Part shown: positions 33,108 through 41,993 of the stretch, in pieces | Position numbering within the stretch: position 1 is the stretch's first letter | How the letters are laid out: every line of letters begins with the position of its first letter | The notes under the pieces: model-generated | Told to the model about the DNA's origin: nothing | The model's database searches: none | What the model saw: the letters and a program-made list of their open reading frames with translations, nothing else | NCBI GenBank assembly: GCA_023450615.1 | Contig: JAEXGT010000009.1 | Span: 1-51,969, forward strand | Origin: Pseudomonadota bacterium | Lineage (GTDB): Bacteria > Pseudomonadota > Alphaproteobacteria > Rhizobiales > Beijerinckiaceae | Length of the DNA: 51,969 nt | Direction: 5' to 3' | Position numbers and translations under genes: made by a program

Positions 33108-33353
33108 TCACGCGCTCTCGTCGTCGAGCATCGCCATGATCTCGTCCTTGATCTTCAGGCGGCGGCGCTTGAGTTCTTCCTCGACTTCCTCGGGCTTCGG
33201 CTCCACCCGCGTCTCGATCCGATGGATCGTGCGGTTCAGCTCGTTGTACTCGTCATAGAGCCTGCCGAAATGATTGTTGCTCTCCTTGAGCTGGCGAATC
33301 CGGTCGACCTTGTCCGGGAAGTCCTCGAGGAGGTCGTTAGGGGCGTTGCTCAT
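33108..33353 (-). CDS. DUF465/YdcH family protein, antisense in GTA cluster
   Basis: An 81-residue helical protein of the DUF465 (YdcH) family, a small predominantly coiled-coil group of unknown function. Diagnostic features are FPDKVDRIRQLKESNNHFGRLYDEYNELNRTIHRIETR and RRRLKIKDEIMAML. Ribosome site AAGGAG at about 11 bases. It lies antisense between the tape measure (ends 33091) and the DUF2460 gene. The family is chromosomal in most alphaproteobacteria and is not a known GTA structural part. Confidence 0.88.
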   Translation of the reverse strand: MSNAPNDLLEDFPDKVDRIRQLKESNNHFGRLYDEYNELNRTIHRIETRVEPKPEEVEEELKRRRLKIKDEIMAMLDDESA

Positions 33354-33440
33354 CGCCTGTCGTCTCCTTGGCTCGAATGTCATGCCCGGACGACAACGCC
33401 ACCCGCTCTTTATTCGTTTCAAATCTAAGAAGGATGGATC

Positions 33441-34079
33441 ATGGCATCCGATTTCCATGAGGTTCGTTTCCCGCTCGACGTCAGCTTAGGGAGCCGGGGA
33501 GGGCCGGTGCGGCGGACTGATATCGTCACGCTTGCCTCCGGCCGCGAGCATCGCAACAGCCGCTGGGCCACGTCCCGCCGCCGCTACGATGCGGGCTTGG
33601 GCGTGAGAACGGTGGACGCGCTGCACGCGGTGATCGCCTTCTTCGAGGAGCGGCGCGGCAAGCTCTACGGTTTCCGCTTCCGCGACCGGACCGATTGGCG
33701 CTCCGGTCCGCCTTCGAAGGAGCCGACGCCGTTCGATCAGCGCATCGGCACGGGCGACGGCACCACCAAGGCGTTCCAGCTCGTCAAAGCCTATGGCTCA
33801 TCCTTCGCGCCTTATGTGCGCAGCATCGCCAAGCCCGTGGGCGGGTCCGTGCGGGTCGCCATGAACGGCATTGAGCAGCCGGTCGGCTCGGCTTTCAACT
33901 GCGATCCGGCGACCGGCCTCGTGACGTTTCCGTTCCCACCCGCCGCCGGTGCGGTGATCACGGCGGGCTATAGCTTCGACGTGCCCGTGCGGTTCGACAC
34001 GGACGAGCTCGATATCGATCTCTCCACTTTCGAGGCGGGCGGCATCCCGCAGATCCCGCTGATCGAGATCGTTCCCTAA
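33441..34079 (+). CDS. GTA DUF2460 tail protein (orfg12)
   Basis: A 212-residue DUF2460/TIGR02217 protein, the distal-tail or hub component of GTA tails. It opens DFHEVRFPLDVSLGSRGGPVRRTDIVTLASGREHRN and contains FFEERRGKLYGFRFRDRTDW and DELDIDLSTFEAGGIPQIPLIEI. AAGGATGGATC before the ATG gives an acceptable ribosome site. It lies after the inserted DUF465 gene and before DUF2163, so the tail-tip order is conserved. Confidence 0.93.
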   Translation: MASDFHEVRFPLDVSLGSRGGPVRRTDIVTLASGREHRNSRWATSRRRYDAGLGVRTVDALHAVIAFFEERRGKLYGFRFRDRTDWRSGPPSKEPTPFDQRIGTGDGTTKAFQLVKAYGSSFAPYVRSIAKPVGGSVRVAMNGIEQPVGSAFNCDPATGLVTFPFPPAAGAVITAGYSFDVPVRFDTDELDIDLSTFEAGGIPQIPLIEIVP

Positions 34080-34091
34080 GGTCTTTATTTC

Positions 34092-34982
34092 ATGCGCAAC
34101 ATCCCTTCGAACCTCTCCGCCCATATGGCGGAGGGGGCGACGACGCTTTGTCATTGCTGGAAGCTCATTCGCCGCGACGGCAAGAGCTTCGGCTTTACCG
34201 ATCACGACCGCGATATTGCCTTTGGCGGAACGGTCTTCGCCGCCCATTCCGGCCTGGAAGCGGCGGAGGCGACGGCTGAACTCGGTTTCGTGGTCGGCGG
34301 CGGCGAGGTTTCAGGCGCGCTCATGTCGGCGGGGTTGACGGAAGACGACATCTCGTCCGGCCTCTACGACGACGCGAGCGTGGAAACCTGGCTCGTGAAC
34401 TGGAGCAATGTGGAGGAGCGCCTGCTTCTCGATATCGGCTCCATCGGCGAGATCCGCCGCTCCGACGGCAGTTTCATCGCCGAATTGCGCGGCCTCATGC
34501 ATCGCTATGACGAAGAACGCGGGCGTCTGTTTCGCGCCACATGCTCGGCGGATCTGGGCGATGCGAAGTGCAAGGTGAATCTCTCATCTTCCGCCTATTC
34601 CGATACGGGAACGGTCACCCGCACCGACGGCTTCCTCGGAATCGCAGCATCCGGCATCGGCTTTTCGGATGGCTGGTGCACGGGCGGGAAGCTCACATGG
34701 CTTACCGGCAGCAATGCGGGCGTATCCGTCGAGATCAAGCTGCACCGCGCAATCAGCAGTGCCGACGAGTTCGATCTCTGGCAGCGCGCTCCACAGGCGA
34801 TCAAGGCCGGCGACACGTTCCGTGTGACGGCCGGTTGCGACAAGACCCACGGCATGTGCCGCAGAAAATTCAATAATGTCGTGAATTTTCGCGGCTTTCC
34901 GCACATGCCCGGCAACGATTTCATCATCCGCATGCCGCAGCAGGGCGAGCCGGGGCTGGACGGCGGGAGCCTGTTCAAATGA
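34092..34982 (+). CDS. GTA DUF2163 baseplate protein (orfg13)
   Basis: A 296-residue DUF2163/phage BR0599 protein, an iron-sulfur-bearing hub protein in RcGTA. It starts HMAEGATTLCHCWKLIRRDGKSFGFTDHDRDI, and conserved Cys appear in CSADLGDAKCKVNLS and TAGCDKTHGMCRRKFNNVVNFRGFPHMPGNDF, the ligand region. All four characteristic Cys are present. Ends in ATGA overlap with orfg14. Confidence 0.93.
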   Translation: MRNIPSNLSAHMAEGATTLCHCWKLIRRDGKSFGFTDHDRDIAFGGTVFAAHSGLEAAEATAELGFVVGGGEVSGALMSAGLTEDDISSGLYDDASVETWLVNWSNVEERLLLDIGSIGEIRRSDGSFIAELRGLMHRYDEERGRLFRATCSADLGDAKCKVNLSSSAYSDTGTVTRTDGFLGIAASGIGFSDGWCTGGKLTWLTGSNAGVSVEIKLHRAISSADEFDLWQRAPQAIKAGDTFRVTAGCDKTHGMCRRKFNNVVNFRGFPHMPGNDFIIRMPQQGEPGLDGGSLFK

Positions 34983-35410
34983 GCGAGGCTCTCTCGGCGC
35001 GCGTCATCATCGAGGCTCGTTCATGGATCGGGACGCCGTATCGCCATCAAGCTTCCCTGAAAGGCGTCGGGTGCGATTGCCTCGGCCTGCTGCGCGGTGT
35101 CTGGCGGGGCGTGATGGGGGCGGAGCCCGAGTTGCCGCCGCCTTACTCGCCCGATTGGGCGGAAGCCGGTGCGGATACGCTCGTCATAGCTGCGCGCAGG
35201 CATCTCATCGAGATCGGCAATGCGGCGCCGCAGCCGGGCGACGTGCTGCTCTTTCGCTGGCGCGACAACGTCCCCGCCAAGCACTGCGCTATCGCGACCT
35301 CGCCCGAAACCATGATCCACGCCCATGACGGAGCCTCGGTGTCCGAGGTCGCCTTCGCTCCCTGGTGGCGTCGCCATCTCGCCTACGTCTTTCGTTTTCC
35401 GGAACACTGA
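34979..35410 (+). CDS. GTA NlpC/P60 peptidase tail protein (orfg14)
   Basis: A 143-residue NlpC/P60 cysteine peptidase. Catalytic residues are Cys34 in GCDCLGL and His102 in AKHCAI. It probably cuts peptidoglycan cross-bridges at the tail tip during DNA delivery. Context (DUF2163 upstream, large TIM-barrel protein downstream) is identical to orfg14. Coupled to orfg13 by ATGA. Confidence 0.93.
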   Translation: MSEALSARVIIEARSWIGTPYRHQASLKGVGCDCLGLLRGVWRGVMGAEPELPPPYSPDWAEAGADTLVIAARRHLIEIGNAAPQPGDVLLFRWRDNVPAKHCAIATSPETMIHAHDGASVSEVAFAPWWRRHLAYVFRFPEH

Positions 35411-35413
35411 ATC

Positions 35414-38400
35414 ATGGCCACACTCGTTCTTCAAACCGTCGGTTCCGTCGTGGGCGGCATGGTGGCCGGGCCGCTCGGCGCCATGGCGGGGCGTGCGCTC
35501 GGCGGTCTCGCCGGCGCCGCCATCGACAATGCATTGCTGGGCGGCAGCGACACGAAATACGTGGAGGGGCCGCGCCTCAAGGAAATCGAGGGGCTGACTT
35601 CGACTGAAGGCGCTGCGATTCCGCGCATCTATGGCCGCGCGCGGATCGGCGGCCAGCTCATCTGGGCCACGCGTCTGGAAGAGGTGGCGAACACGAAGAC
35701 GGAGCGCTCCGGCAGCCAGGGCGGCAAGGGCATGGGTGGCCCGAAGACGGCGACCACCACCTATTCGTATTTCGCCAATATCGCGGTCGGCCTCTGCGAA
35801 GGCCAGATCGGTTTCATCCGCCGCGTATGGGCGGATGGGCGCGAGATCGATCTCTCCACCATCACCATGCGCGTGCATCGCGGTTCGGAAACGCAATCCG
35901 CCGATCCGCTCATCGTGGCGAAGGAGGGGGCCGATTTCGCGCCCGCCTACCGCGGGTTGGCCTATGTGGTCTTCGAACGCTTGCCGCTGGCGGATTTCGG
36001 CAACCGGGTTCCGCAATTCTCCTTTGAGGTGGTGCGCCCCGTCGACGGCCTCAACCGGATGATCCGCGCCGTCTGCCTGATCCCGGGCGCGAGCGAGTTC
36101 GGCTACGACACGCTCCCCGTCACGCAGATGCTCGATCTCGGCAAGACGAGGCCTGAGAACCGCCATCAACTGCGCAACGCCAGCGATGTGGCGGCCTCCC
36201 TCGATGCCCTGCAGGCGCTTTGCCCGAATCTGAAGCGCGTATCGCTCGTGGTGAGCTGGTTCGGCGACGATCTCAGGGCCGGTTCGTGCATGATCGAACC
36301 CCGTGTCGATACCCGGACCAAGACGACGGACGGCTCCGCCTGGTCCGTCGCCGATCTGACGCGCGACCGGGCGAAAGCGGTTTCGCTGGCGAAGGGATCG
36401 CCCGCCTATGGCGGTACGCCCTCGGACGAAACGGTCGTCCGCCTCATCAAGGAACTGAAGGCGAGGGGGCTCGACGTCGTTCTCTATCCCTTCGTGATGA
36501 TGGACATTCCCGCAGGAAACACTCTGCCCGATCCTTATGGTGGTGCGGGCCAGCCAGCCTATCCATGGCGCGGGCGCATCACCTGCGATCCGGCTCCCGG
36601 GCAGCCGGGTTCTCCGGACGGCACGAATGCAGCCGCTGCTCAGATCGAGCAGTGGTTTACCAGGTCCTGGGGCTACCGCCGGTTCATCCTGCATTATGCG
36701 AACCTTGCCGAGACTGCGGGAGGCGTCGACGCTTTCATTCTGGGAAGCGAGTTTGTCGGCCTCACCCGTGTCCGTTCCCAGCCCGGAACCTATCCGGGCG
36801 TTCAAAGAATGGCGGCGATCGCCGGTCAGGTGCGCGCAATTCTCGGCACTTCGACGCAGATCGTCTATGCGGCCGACTGGACGGAATATGGCGCGCATGT
36901 TCTCGACGGCGGAGCGGAGGTGCGCTTCCCGCTCGATCCCCTTTTCGCCGACGCCAATATCGACGCGGTCGGGATCGATTATTACCCGCCCATCTCGGAT
37001 TGGCGCGACGGCCCCGATCACGCGGACCTTGCGGATGCGCGCAGCATCTACGACGTCGATTATCTGCGCGCGCGACTCGGGGGCGGCGAAGCCTTCGACT
37101 GGTATTATGCCAATGCCGCTGAGCGCGCCGCGCAGACGCGGCGGCCGATCACTGATGGAAGCTATGGCAAGCCCTGGGTGTTTCGCGCGAAGGATCTGGT
37201 CTCCTGGTGGTCCAATCCGCATGTGGAGCGGTATAACGGCGTCGAGACCGCCCGCACCGCATGGGTGCCCAAATCGAAACCCATATGGCTCACCGAGATC
37301 GGCATTCCCGCCGTCGACAAAGGCCCCAACGGCCCCAACGTTTTTCCCGATCCGAAATCGTCGGAATCCGCTTACCCTCCCTTCTCCCGAGGCGTGCGGG
37401 ACGATCTCATGCAAGCCCGCGCCCTGGAAGCGATCCTGTCGCGCTTCGATCCCGCGCAGCGAGGTTTCTCTTCCGCCTACAATCCCGAAGCGTCTCTCTA
37501 TGACGGACGCATGGTCGATCCGGCCAATGTGTTCGTGTGGGCCTGGGATGCGCGGCCATACCCCGCCTTTCCCGATTACGATACGGTCTGGAGCGACGGG
37601 CCGAACTGGGAGACGGGCCATTGGATCACGGGCCGGATCGAAGGCGCTCCGCTTGACCGCCTGATCGTCTCCATCCTCAAGGATTTTTGCTTGAGCGATC
37701 CCGGCGCGCTTCCCGTCGACGGTTTCGTGGACGGCTACGTCATCGACAAGCCCATGTCGGCGCGTGGAGCGATTGAGCCGCTCATGCGCATGTTCGGGAT
37801 CGAGGCCGCGGCGAGCGGTGGGAAGATTGCATGGAAAGGGCGCGGTGGGCGGGCGATCATCGCCCTGGCCAAGGAAGACCTCGTGATGAGTGAGGGAGAA
37901 CCTTCCCTCAAGCTCACGCGCTCGCAGGAGACGGAACTGCCGCAGCAGGTAGAGATCGGCTACACGGACGGCGAGCAGGAATATCGCCGTGCGGCCGTGG
38001 CCTCCCGCCGCCTGTCGGGATCGAGCCGCCGCGAAGCCCGCGTGGATTGTGCAATCATCACGCGCCGCGCCGAGGCGCAGCGCCTTGCGGATTCTTGGTT
38101 GCAGGATCTTTGGGCCGGCCGCGAAGGGGCCGAGTTCGAATTATCGCCCCGCCGCATCGACGTTGAACCTGGAGACGTGATCTCGCTTCCTACCGATGCG
38201 GGACCGAAGCTGCATCGGGTGGTGCGGATTGCCGATGGCGCGACGCGAAAGGTGAGCACGCGGGCGGTAGAGCCCGCCGTGTTCGAAAGGCCGGGCTCCG
38301 CGATGGAGAAACCAGTGCGGCGTCCGCCTGCTGTTCCCGGCAAGCCGGAAGTCGTCGTTCTCGACCTGCCCGCCGCCATCGGCGATCCCGCGCCCCTGCA

Positions 38401-39274
38401 ATACATCGCCGTTGCTGCCGATCCATGGCCGGGCGCTGTCACGGTCTGGCGCTCGGGCAATGGCGCGAGCTTCAAGCCGCATCGGATCATCGATCTTCCG
38501 GCCGTGATCGGGCGGACGAAGAGCGTGCTTTCCCCAGGGCCTCTCTGGCGATGGGACCCGCGCGCCGTTCTCGACGTCGAGATTTCGTCCGGCGCCGTCA
38601 GCGCGGTCGATGACGAGACGGCGCTCAGCGGCGGCAATCTGTTTGCGATCAGAGGGGCGAACGGGCGGTGGGAGATTTTCTCCGCAGCGCGCGCCGAGAT
38701 GATCGGCGAACGCACTTATCGCCTCTCGCGGTTCTTGCGCGGATTGGCCGGAACGGAATCCGAGGCGGACCGCATCGTGCCGGAGGGGGCTCTCGTCGTC
38801 CGCCTCGATGAAGCGGTTGCTCCGCTTGCGAGCGATCTGGCCGATCTCGGGCAAAGTTGGCGCTACAGGGTGGGACCGGCGGGGCGCGATCATGCCGATT
38901 CCGCCATGGCCGAGATCTCGGCGAGCGTCGGGCGCGAAGTGCTCAAGCCGCTCAGCCCCGTTCACGTGGCCCTGCATCGCGGGACGGAGGGCGTGCGCAT
39001 CGCCTGGATCCGGCGGACGCGACGGAACGGCGATGGATGGGACGGGGTCGATGTTCCTCTGGCGGAAGAAGTGGAGCGCTATGAGATCGACGTTCTGAAA
39101 GCAGGGAGCGTCGTTCGCACGCTTACGAGCTCACAGGCCTTCGTCCTTTATCCGGCGGAGCAGGAACTCGCCGATTTCGGCGCTCCCCAGGCGGCGCTCA
39201 GCCTCCGCGTTACGCAAATCAGCGCCGTCGCCGGCAGGGGCTTCGAGAGAAGCGTCTCGCTGCCGGTTCTCTAG
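35414..39274 (+). CDS. GTA tail/host-interaction protein with TIM-barrel domain (orfg15)
   Basis: A 1286-residue protein of the rcc01698 type. The N-terminal region (about 1-230) has a hydrophobic Gly-rich stretch that may enter the tail tube. The GTA TIM-barrel glycosidase-like domain (about 270-650) shows LKRVSLVVSWFGDDLRAG, DAFILGSEFVGLTRVRS, IVYAADWTEYG and PIWLTEIGIPAVDKGPNG. A phage-tail_3 hub domain follows (about 720-980), then C-terminal beta domains. It is the tail fibre/hub that contacts and crosses the host wall. It ends 39 bases before the DUF2793 gene. Confidence 0.93.
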   Translation: MATLVLQTVGSVVGGMVAGPLGAMAGRALGGLAGAAIDNALLGGSDTKYVEGPRLKEIEGLTSTEGAAIPRIYGRARIGGQLIWATRLEEVANTKTERSGSQGGKGMGGPKTATTTYSYFANIAVGLCEGQIGFIRRVWADGREIDLSTITMRVHRGSETQSADPLIVAKEGADFAPAYRGLAYVVFERLPLADFGNRVPQFSFEVVRPVDGLNRMIRAVCLIPGASEFGYDTLPVTQMLDLGKTRPENRHQLRNASDVAASLDALQALCPNLKRVSLVVSWFGDDLRAGSCMIEPRVDTRTKTTDGSAWSVADLTRDRAKAVSLAKGSPAYGGTPSDETVVRLIKELKARGLDVVLYPFVMMDIPAGNTLPDPYGGAGQPAYPWRGRITCDPAPGQPGSPDGTNAAAAQIEQWFTRSWGYRRFILHYANLAETAGGVDAFILGSEFVGLTRVRSQPGTYPGVQRMAAIAGQVRAILGTSTQIVYAADWTEYGAHVLDGGAEVRFPLDPLFADANIDAVGIDYYPPISDWRDGPDHADLADARSIYDVDYLRARLGGGEAFDWYYANAAERAAQTRRPITDGSYGKPWVFRAKDLVSWWSNPHVERYNGVETARTAWVPKSKPIWLTEIGIPAVDKGPNGPNVFPDPKSSESAYPPFSRGVRDDLMQARALEAILSRFDPAQRGFSSAYNPEASLYDGRMVDPANVFVWAWDARPYPAFPDYDTVWSDGPNWETGHWITGRIEGAPLDRLIVSILKDFCLSDPGALPVDGFVDGYVIDKPMSARGAIEPLMRMFGIEAAASGGKIAWKGRGGRAIIALAKEDLVMSEGEPSLKLTRSQETELPQQVEIGYTDGEQEYRRAAVASRRLSGSSRREARVDCAIITRRAEAQRLADSWLQDLWAGREGAEFELSPRRIDVEPGDVISLPTDAGPKLHRVVRIADGATRKVSTRAVEPAVFERPGSAMEKPVRRPPAVPGKPEVVVLDLPAAIGDPAPLQYIAVAADPWPGAVTVWRSGNGASFKPHRIIDLPAVIGRTKSVLSPGPLWRWDPRAVLDVEISSGAVSAVDDETALSGGNLFAIRGANGRWEIFSAARAEMIGERTYRLSRFLRGLAGTESEADRIVPEGALVVRLDEAVAPLASDLADLGQSWRYRVGPAGRDHADSAMAEISASVGREVLKPLSPVHVALHRGTEGVRIAWIRRTRRNGDGWDGVDVPLAEEVERYEIDVLKAGSVVRTLTSSQAFVLYPAEQELADFGAPQAALSLRVTQISAVAGRGFERSVSLPVL

Positions 39275-39313
39275 CACCATTCCTCACTCGCTCATTTCAC
39301 GGCAACTTCATCG

Positions 39314-40852
39314 ATGACCTCAACACCTCATCTGGCCCTGCCGCTGCTCGCAGCAGCGCAGGCGCAAAAGCACGTCACGCATAACGAATCTCTCGCAGTG
39401 CTCGACGCTCTCGTTCACCTCGCCGTGAAGGAGCGCGGACGCACGGCTCCTCCCGCTGCACCGGCTGCGGGAGATCGCTACCTCGTCGGCGCGGGCGCGA
39501 CGGGAGCCTTCTCGGGACAGGAAGCCAAGATCGCGCTTTTCGACCTCGGCGCATGGCGCTTCTTCCAGCCTCGGGCGGGCTGGAAGGCTTATGTCGAGGC
39601 CGAAAGCACCATCGTCGTTTTCGATGGAGCGCAATGGCTCAACATCAGCCATTTCAGCAAATTGCTCGAGGGCATCGACCGCCTTGGGATCGGAGCCGCG
39701 CCTGACGACCTGAACCGCCTCTCCGCGAAGCTCAATGCGGCGCTGTTCGCCGCCTTGAGCATGGAGGAGGGCGGCACGGGCGACATGCGCTTCGTCCTCA
39801 ACAAATCCAGCGCCGCCAATGTTCTGTCGCAGCTCTATCAGCGCGGATTCAGCGGGCGGGCGGAAACAGGGTTGATCGGCAATGACGATTTCAGCATCCG
39901 TGTTTCGCCGGATGGATCGCGCTGGATCGACGCTCTTTCCATCGACCGGGAGACGGGCGTCGGAACGTTTCCGCAGGGGCTCTCGAATGTGCCGCGGCCC
40001 AATCTGCTGATCAACTCTTCCTTCCTCGTGAACCAGAGAGGATTTGCGGGCGGCGTCCTAGCGGAAGGCGTTTACGGCTTCGATCGCTGGAAGGCCGGTG
40101 CCGGGGGCTGCACGCTCACCCGTGCGGCGGATGGAACGATCACGCTGACCGGAGCCCTCGATCAGGTCGTTGATGTAGCGCATGCCTCCGCGCTTGCTGG
40201 AGCCACCAATCTTGCCGGCATGGCACTGACATTGTCGGTGCACGATCCGTCCGAGCCATTGCCTGTTGTCATCGGCACGAAGACGGCGACGATCCCTGCG
40301 GGATCGGGCATCCGCTCCGCAACAATCATCCTCAATGAGGCGGAGACCGGCCATGTCACGGTCCGGCTGAAGCCTTCGGGCCCATGTTCCTTCAAGCATG
40401 TGAAGCTGGAATCCGGCCCTTACCCGACGCCCTGGATCGGTGAGCCTCTCGACCGGGAGGAGCTTCACTGCAGGCGTTACTATCAGACGCTCCCCTTCAT
40501 CGGATCGTCCCCGAAGATCCTGTGCGCCTTCGGGCAAAGGGTGGCGAGCAACATCATCGACATTCCGCTGGTTCTTCCGACACCCATGCGGGCCGCCCCG
40601 ACCCTGGAGACGAACGGCGTGACCTGGGTGAACGCCTCGCCTACGGACAACCAGATCGCCTTCCACAGCAACACCAATTCGCTTTGGATGACGCTCTCCG
40701 GCTCCCTGACGATCACAACGAGCATGCCGCCGGATTCGTCGTACCTGACGGTGAGATTGCTGGCGGGATCGACCTTTAACGGGTCAATCGGCGCCATCGG
40801 CTATCTTCATCTCGGCAGTTCCGCCTTTCTCGCTCTTCAAGCCGAACTCTGA
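39314..40852 (+). CDS. DUF2793 tail fibre-like protein
   Basis: A 512-residue protein. The N-terminal DUF2793 domain (about 5-120; LPLLAAAQAQKHVTHNESLAVLDALVHLAVKER, then APAAGDRYLVGAGATGAFSGQE) is found on tail or fibre proteins of GTAs and related phages. The middle and C-terminal part (about 150-512) is beta-rich, with no family I can name, and looks like a carbohydrate-binding or receptor-recognition module. The region from about 230 (LLINSSFLVNQRG) is typical of phage fibre knob linkers. Likely recognises the recipient surface. The C-terminus is the expected site of variation. Confidence 0.87.
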   Translation: MTSTPHLALPLLAAAQAQKHVTHNESLAVLDALVHLAVKERGRTAPPAAPAAGDRYLVGAGATGAFSGQEAKIALFDLGAWRFFQPRAGWKAYVEAESTIVVFDGAQWLNISHFSKLLEGIDRLGIGAAPDDLNRLSAKLNAALFAALSMEEGGTGDMRFVLNKSSAANVLSQLYQRGFSGRAETGLIGNDDFSIRVSPDGSRWIDALSIDRETGVGTFPQGLSNVPRPNLLINSSFLVNQRGFAGGVLAEGVYGFDRWKAGAGGCTLTRAADGTITLTGALDQVVDVAHASALAGATNLAGMALTLSVHDPSEPLPVVIGTKTATIPAGSGIRSATIILNEAETGHVTVRLKPSGPCSFKHVKLESGPYPTPWIGEPLDREELHCRRYYQTLPFIGSSPKILCAFGQRVASNIIDIPLVLPTPMRAAPTLETNGVTWVNASPTDNQIAFHSNTNSLWMTLSGSLTITTSMPPDSSYLTVRLLAGSTFNGSIGAIGYLHLGSSAFLALQAEL

Positions 40853-40860
40853 GCATCGTC

Positions 40861-41616
40861 ATGATGGCGGTTTCATCCTTCAAGACAGCGCTTCCGATCA
40901 TCCTGAAACACGAGGGCGGCTTCGTTCTGCATCCCCGGGACCCGGGCGGAGCGACGAATTTCGGGATCACGATTCAAACCCTGTCCCGCGCGCGCGGCCA
41001 ACCCGCTTCCGTGGACGATGTCCGCAAGCTCACGTCAGCCGAGGCATCGGCGATCTACCGCCGGTTTTATTGGGATGTTCTTCGCGCTGACGAGCTTCCC
41101 CGAGGGCTCGATCTCGCGCTCTTCGATTTCGCCGTCAATTCAGGGCCTCCCCGGGCGGTCGCGATGCTGCAGCGCGTGCTCGGCGTCGAGGCCGACGGGC
41201 TGGTGGGGCCCATTACCCTCGCGGCCGCCCGTCAGTCCGATGCTGCCGACGTCATCCGCAGCCTCACGCGCAGGCGGCTCGGTTTTCTCTCCCGTCTCGC
41301 CATCTGGCCCATTTTCGGGCGCGGGTGGCGCAGAAGGGTTCTCGACGTCGAGCGGGAGGCCATCCTGCTCGCGTCCTCATTCACCTCTCGACATGGAGTT
41401 TTCGACATGATGGATACCAAGACCATTCTCGCCAGCCGCACCATCTGGGCCAATCTGATCGGCCTTTTCGCGGTGATCCTCGGCCTGTTCGGCTTCGATG
41501 CCTCGGCTTTGGGCGCCAGCGCCTTTCAGGAGGCCCTAATCCAGTTCATCGCGGCAGGCAGCTTCATCGCCTCCACTGTCTTCCGGATCCTGGCCACCAA
41601 GCAGATTACCAACTAG
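40861..41616 (+). CDS. GH108 endolysin fused to holin-like membrane segment
   Basis: A 251-residue protein. Residues 8-175 are a GH108 lysozyme/PG-binding_3 unit: LKHEGGFVLHPRDPGGATNFGIT (catalytic Glu18) and FDFAVNSGPPRAVAMLQRVLG. Such enzymes degrade peptidoglycan and release particles. Residues 183-251 are holin-like, with hydrophobic segments IWANLIGLFAVILGLFGF and ALIQFIAAGSFIASTVFRIL. RcGTA has endolysin and holin as separate genes at another locus, so fusion here is unusual. An internal ATG pair with its own ribosome site lies exactly at the junction. TAs a lysis module it closes the GTA cluster. Confidence 0.87.
   Translation: MMAVSSFKTALPIILKHEGGFVLHPRDPGGATNFGITIQTLSRARGQPASVDDVRKLTSAEASAIYRRFYWDVLRADELPRGLDLALFDFAVNSGPPRAVAMLQRVLGVEADGLVGPITLAAARQSDAADVIRSLTRRRLGFLSRLAIWPIFGRGWRRRVLDVEREAILLASSFTSRHGVFDMMDTKTILASRTIWANLIGLFAVILGLFGFDASALGASAFQEALIQFIAAGSFIASTVFRILATKQITN
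41407..41616 (+). CDS. Possible internally started holin-like protein
   Basis: The ATG ATG at 41407/41410 within the endolysin frame is preceded by GGAG (41395-41398) at 8 bases. It would make a 69-residue protein MMDTKTILASRTIWANLIG... with two hydrophobic helices and a short charged end, like separate holins encoded after GH108 genes in rhizobial prophages. Both products could therefore be made from one frame. This is an inference from the ribosome site and domain boundary. No stop separates the two parts. Confidence 0.5.
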   Translation: MMDTKTILASRTIWANLIGLFAVILGLFGFDASALGASAFQEALIQFIAAGSFIASTVFRILATKQITN

Positions 41617-41663
41617 ACTGGACATTCAGGCTTCGTTCAGTGCTGCAAAGGCAAAAGACGGGC

Positions 41664-41978
41664 ATGCGTTGGGTTTGGCTGATCATAGGGATGTGGGCAT
41701 TGATGGGGGCGGCGTCCGCGCAAAGCGCGACGGCTGCTCTCAAGAATTGCCTCCCGCCCCGGGAAATGCAGGCCGCCGTGGCCTCCAAGGGCGTCGTCGC
41801 CCCGGCCTCTGCCGTCATGACGGCCCGCCGCCAGGTTCCCAATGCGGATGTGGTGCGGGCCAGCCTTTGCCGCAGCAGCGATGCCCTGGTTTATGTGATC
41901 ATGGCCTTGCAAAAGGATGGGCGTATCGTGCAAGTGACGATCGACGGCTCGTCCGGACGTGTGAAATCGGTCCAGTAA
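41664..41978 (+). CDS. Small exported PepSY-like protein before feuP
   Basis: A 104-residue protein. The signal peptide WVWLIIGMWALMGAASAQS has predicted cleavage near residue 20. Mature part includes NCLPPREMQAAVASKGV and the terminal VIMALQKDGRIVQVTIDGSSGRVKSV, a PepSY-type beta segment. In Rhizobiales a small periplasmic protein often precedes feuP-feuQ, and in Sinorhizobium FeuN acts as a negative regulator of the FeuQ kinase. Same position and export suggest a similar role, which is inference. It starts 48 bases after the GTA endolysin stop. Confidence 0.75.
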   Translation: MRWVWLIIGMWALMGAASAQSATAALKNCLPPREMQAAVASKGVVAPASAVMTARRQVPNADVVRASLCRSSDALVYVIMALQKDGRIVQVTIDGSSGRVKSVQ

Positions 41979-41993
41979 AAGAAAGCTCGAAAC

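Noticed and set aside
35021..37621. 866-codon minus-strand frame opposite orfg14/orfg15
   Set aside because: Antisense shadow of conserved GTA genes, with no recognisable domain.
21642..41616. Interpretation as an ordinary intact prophage
   Set aside because: No integrase, repressor, replication gene or attachment repeats are seen. Gene order and family markers such as MANRxRGE and TIM-barrel tail protein match RcGTA.
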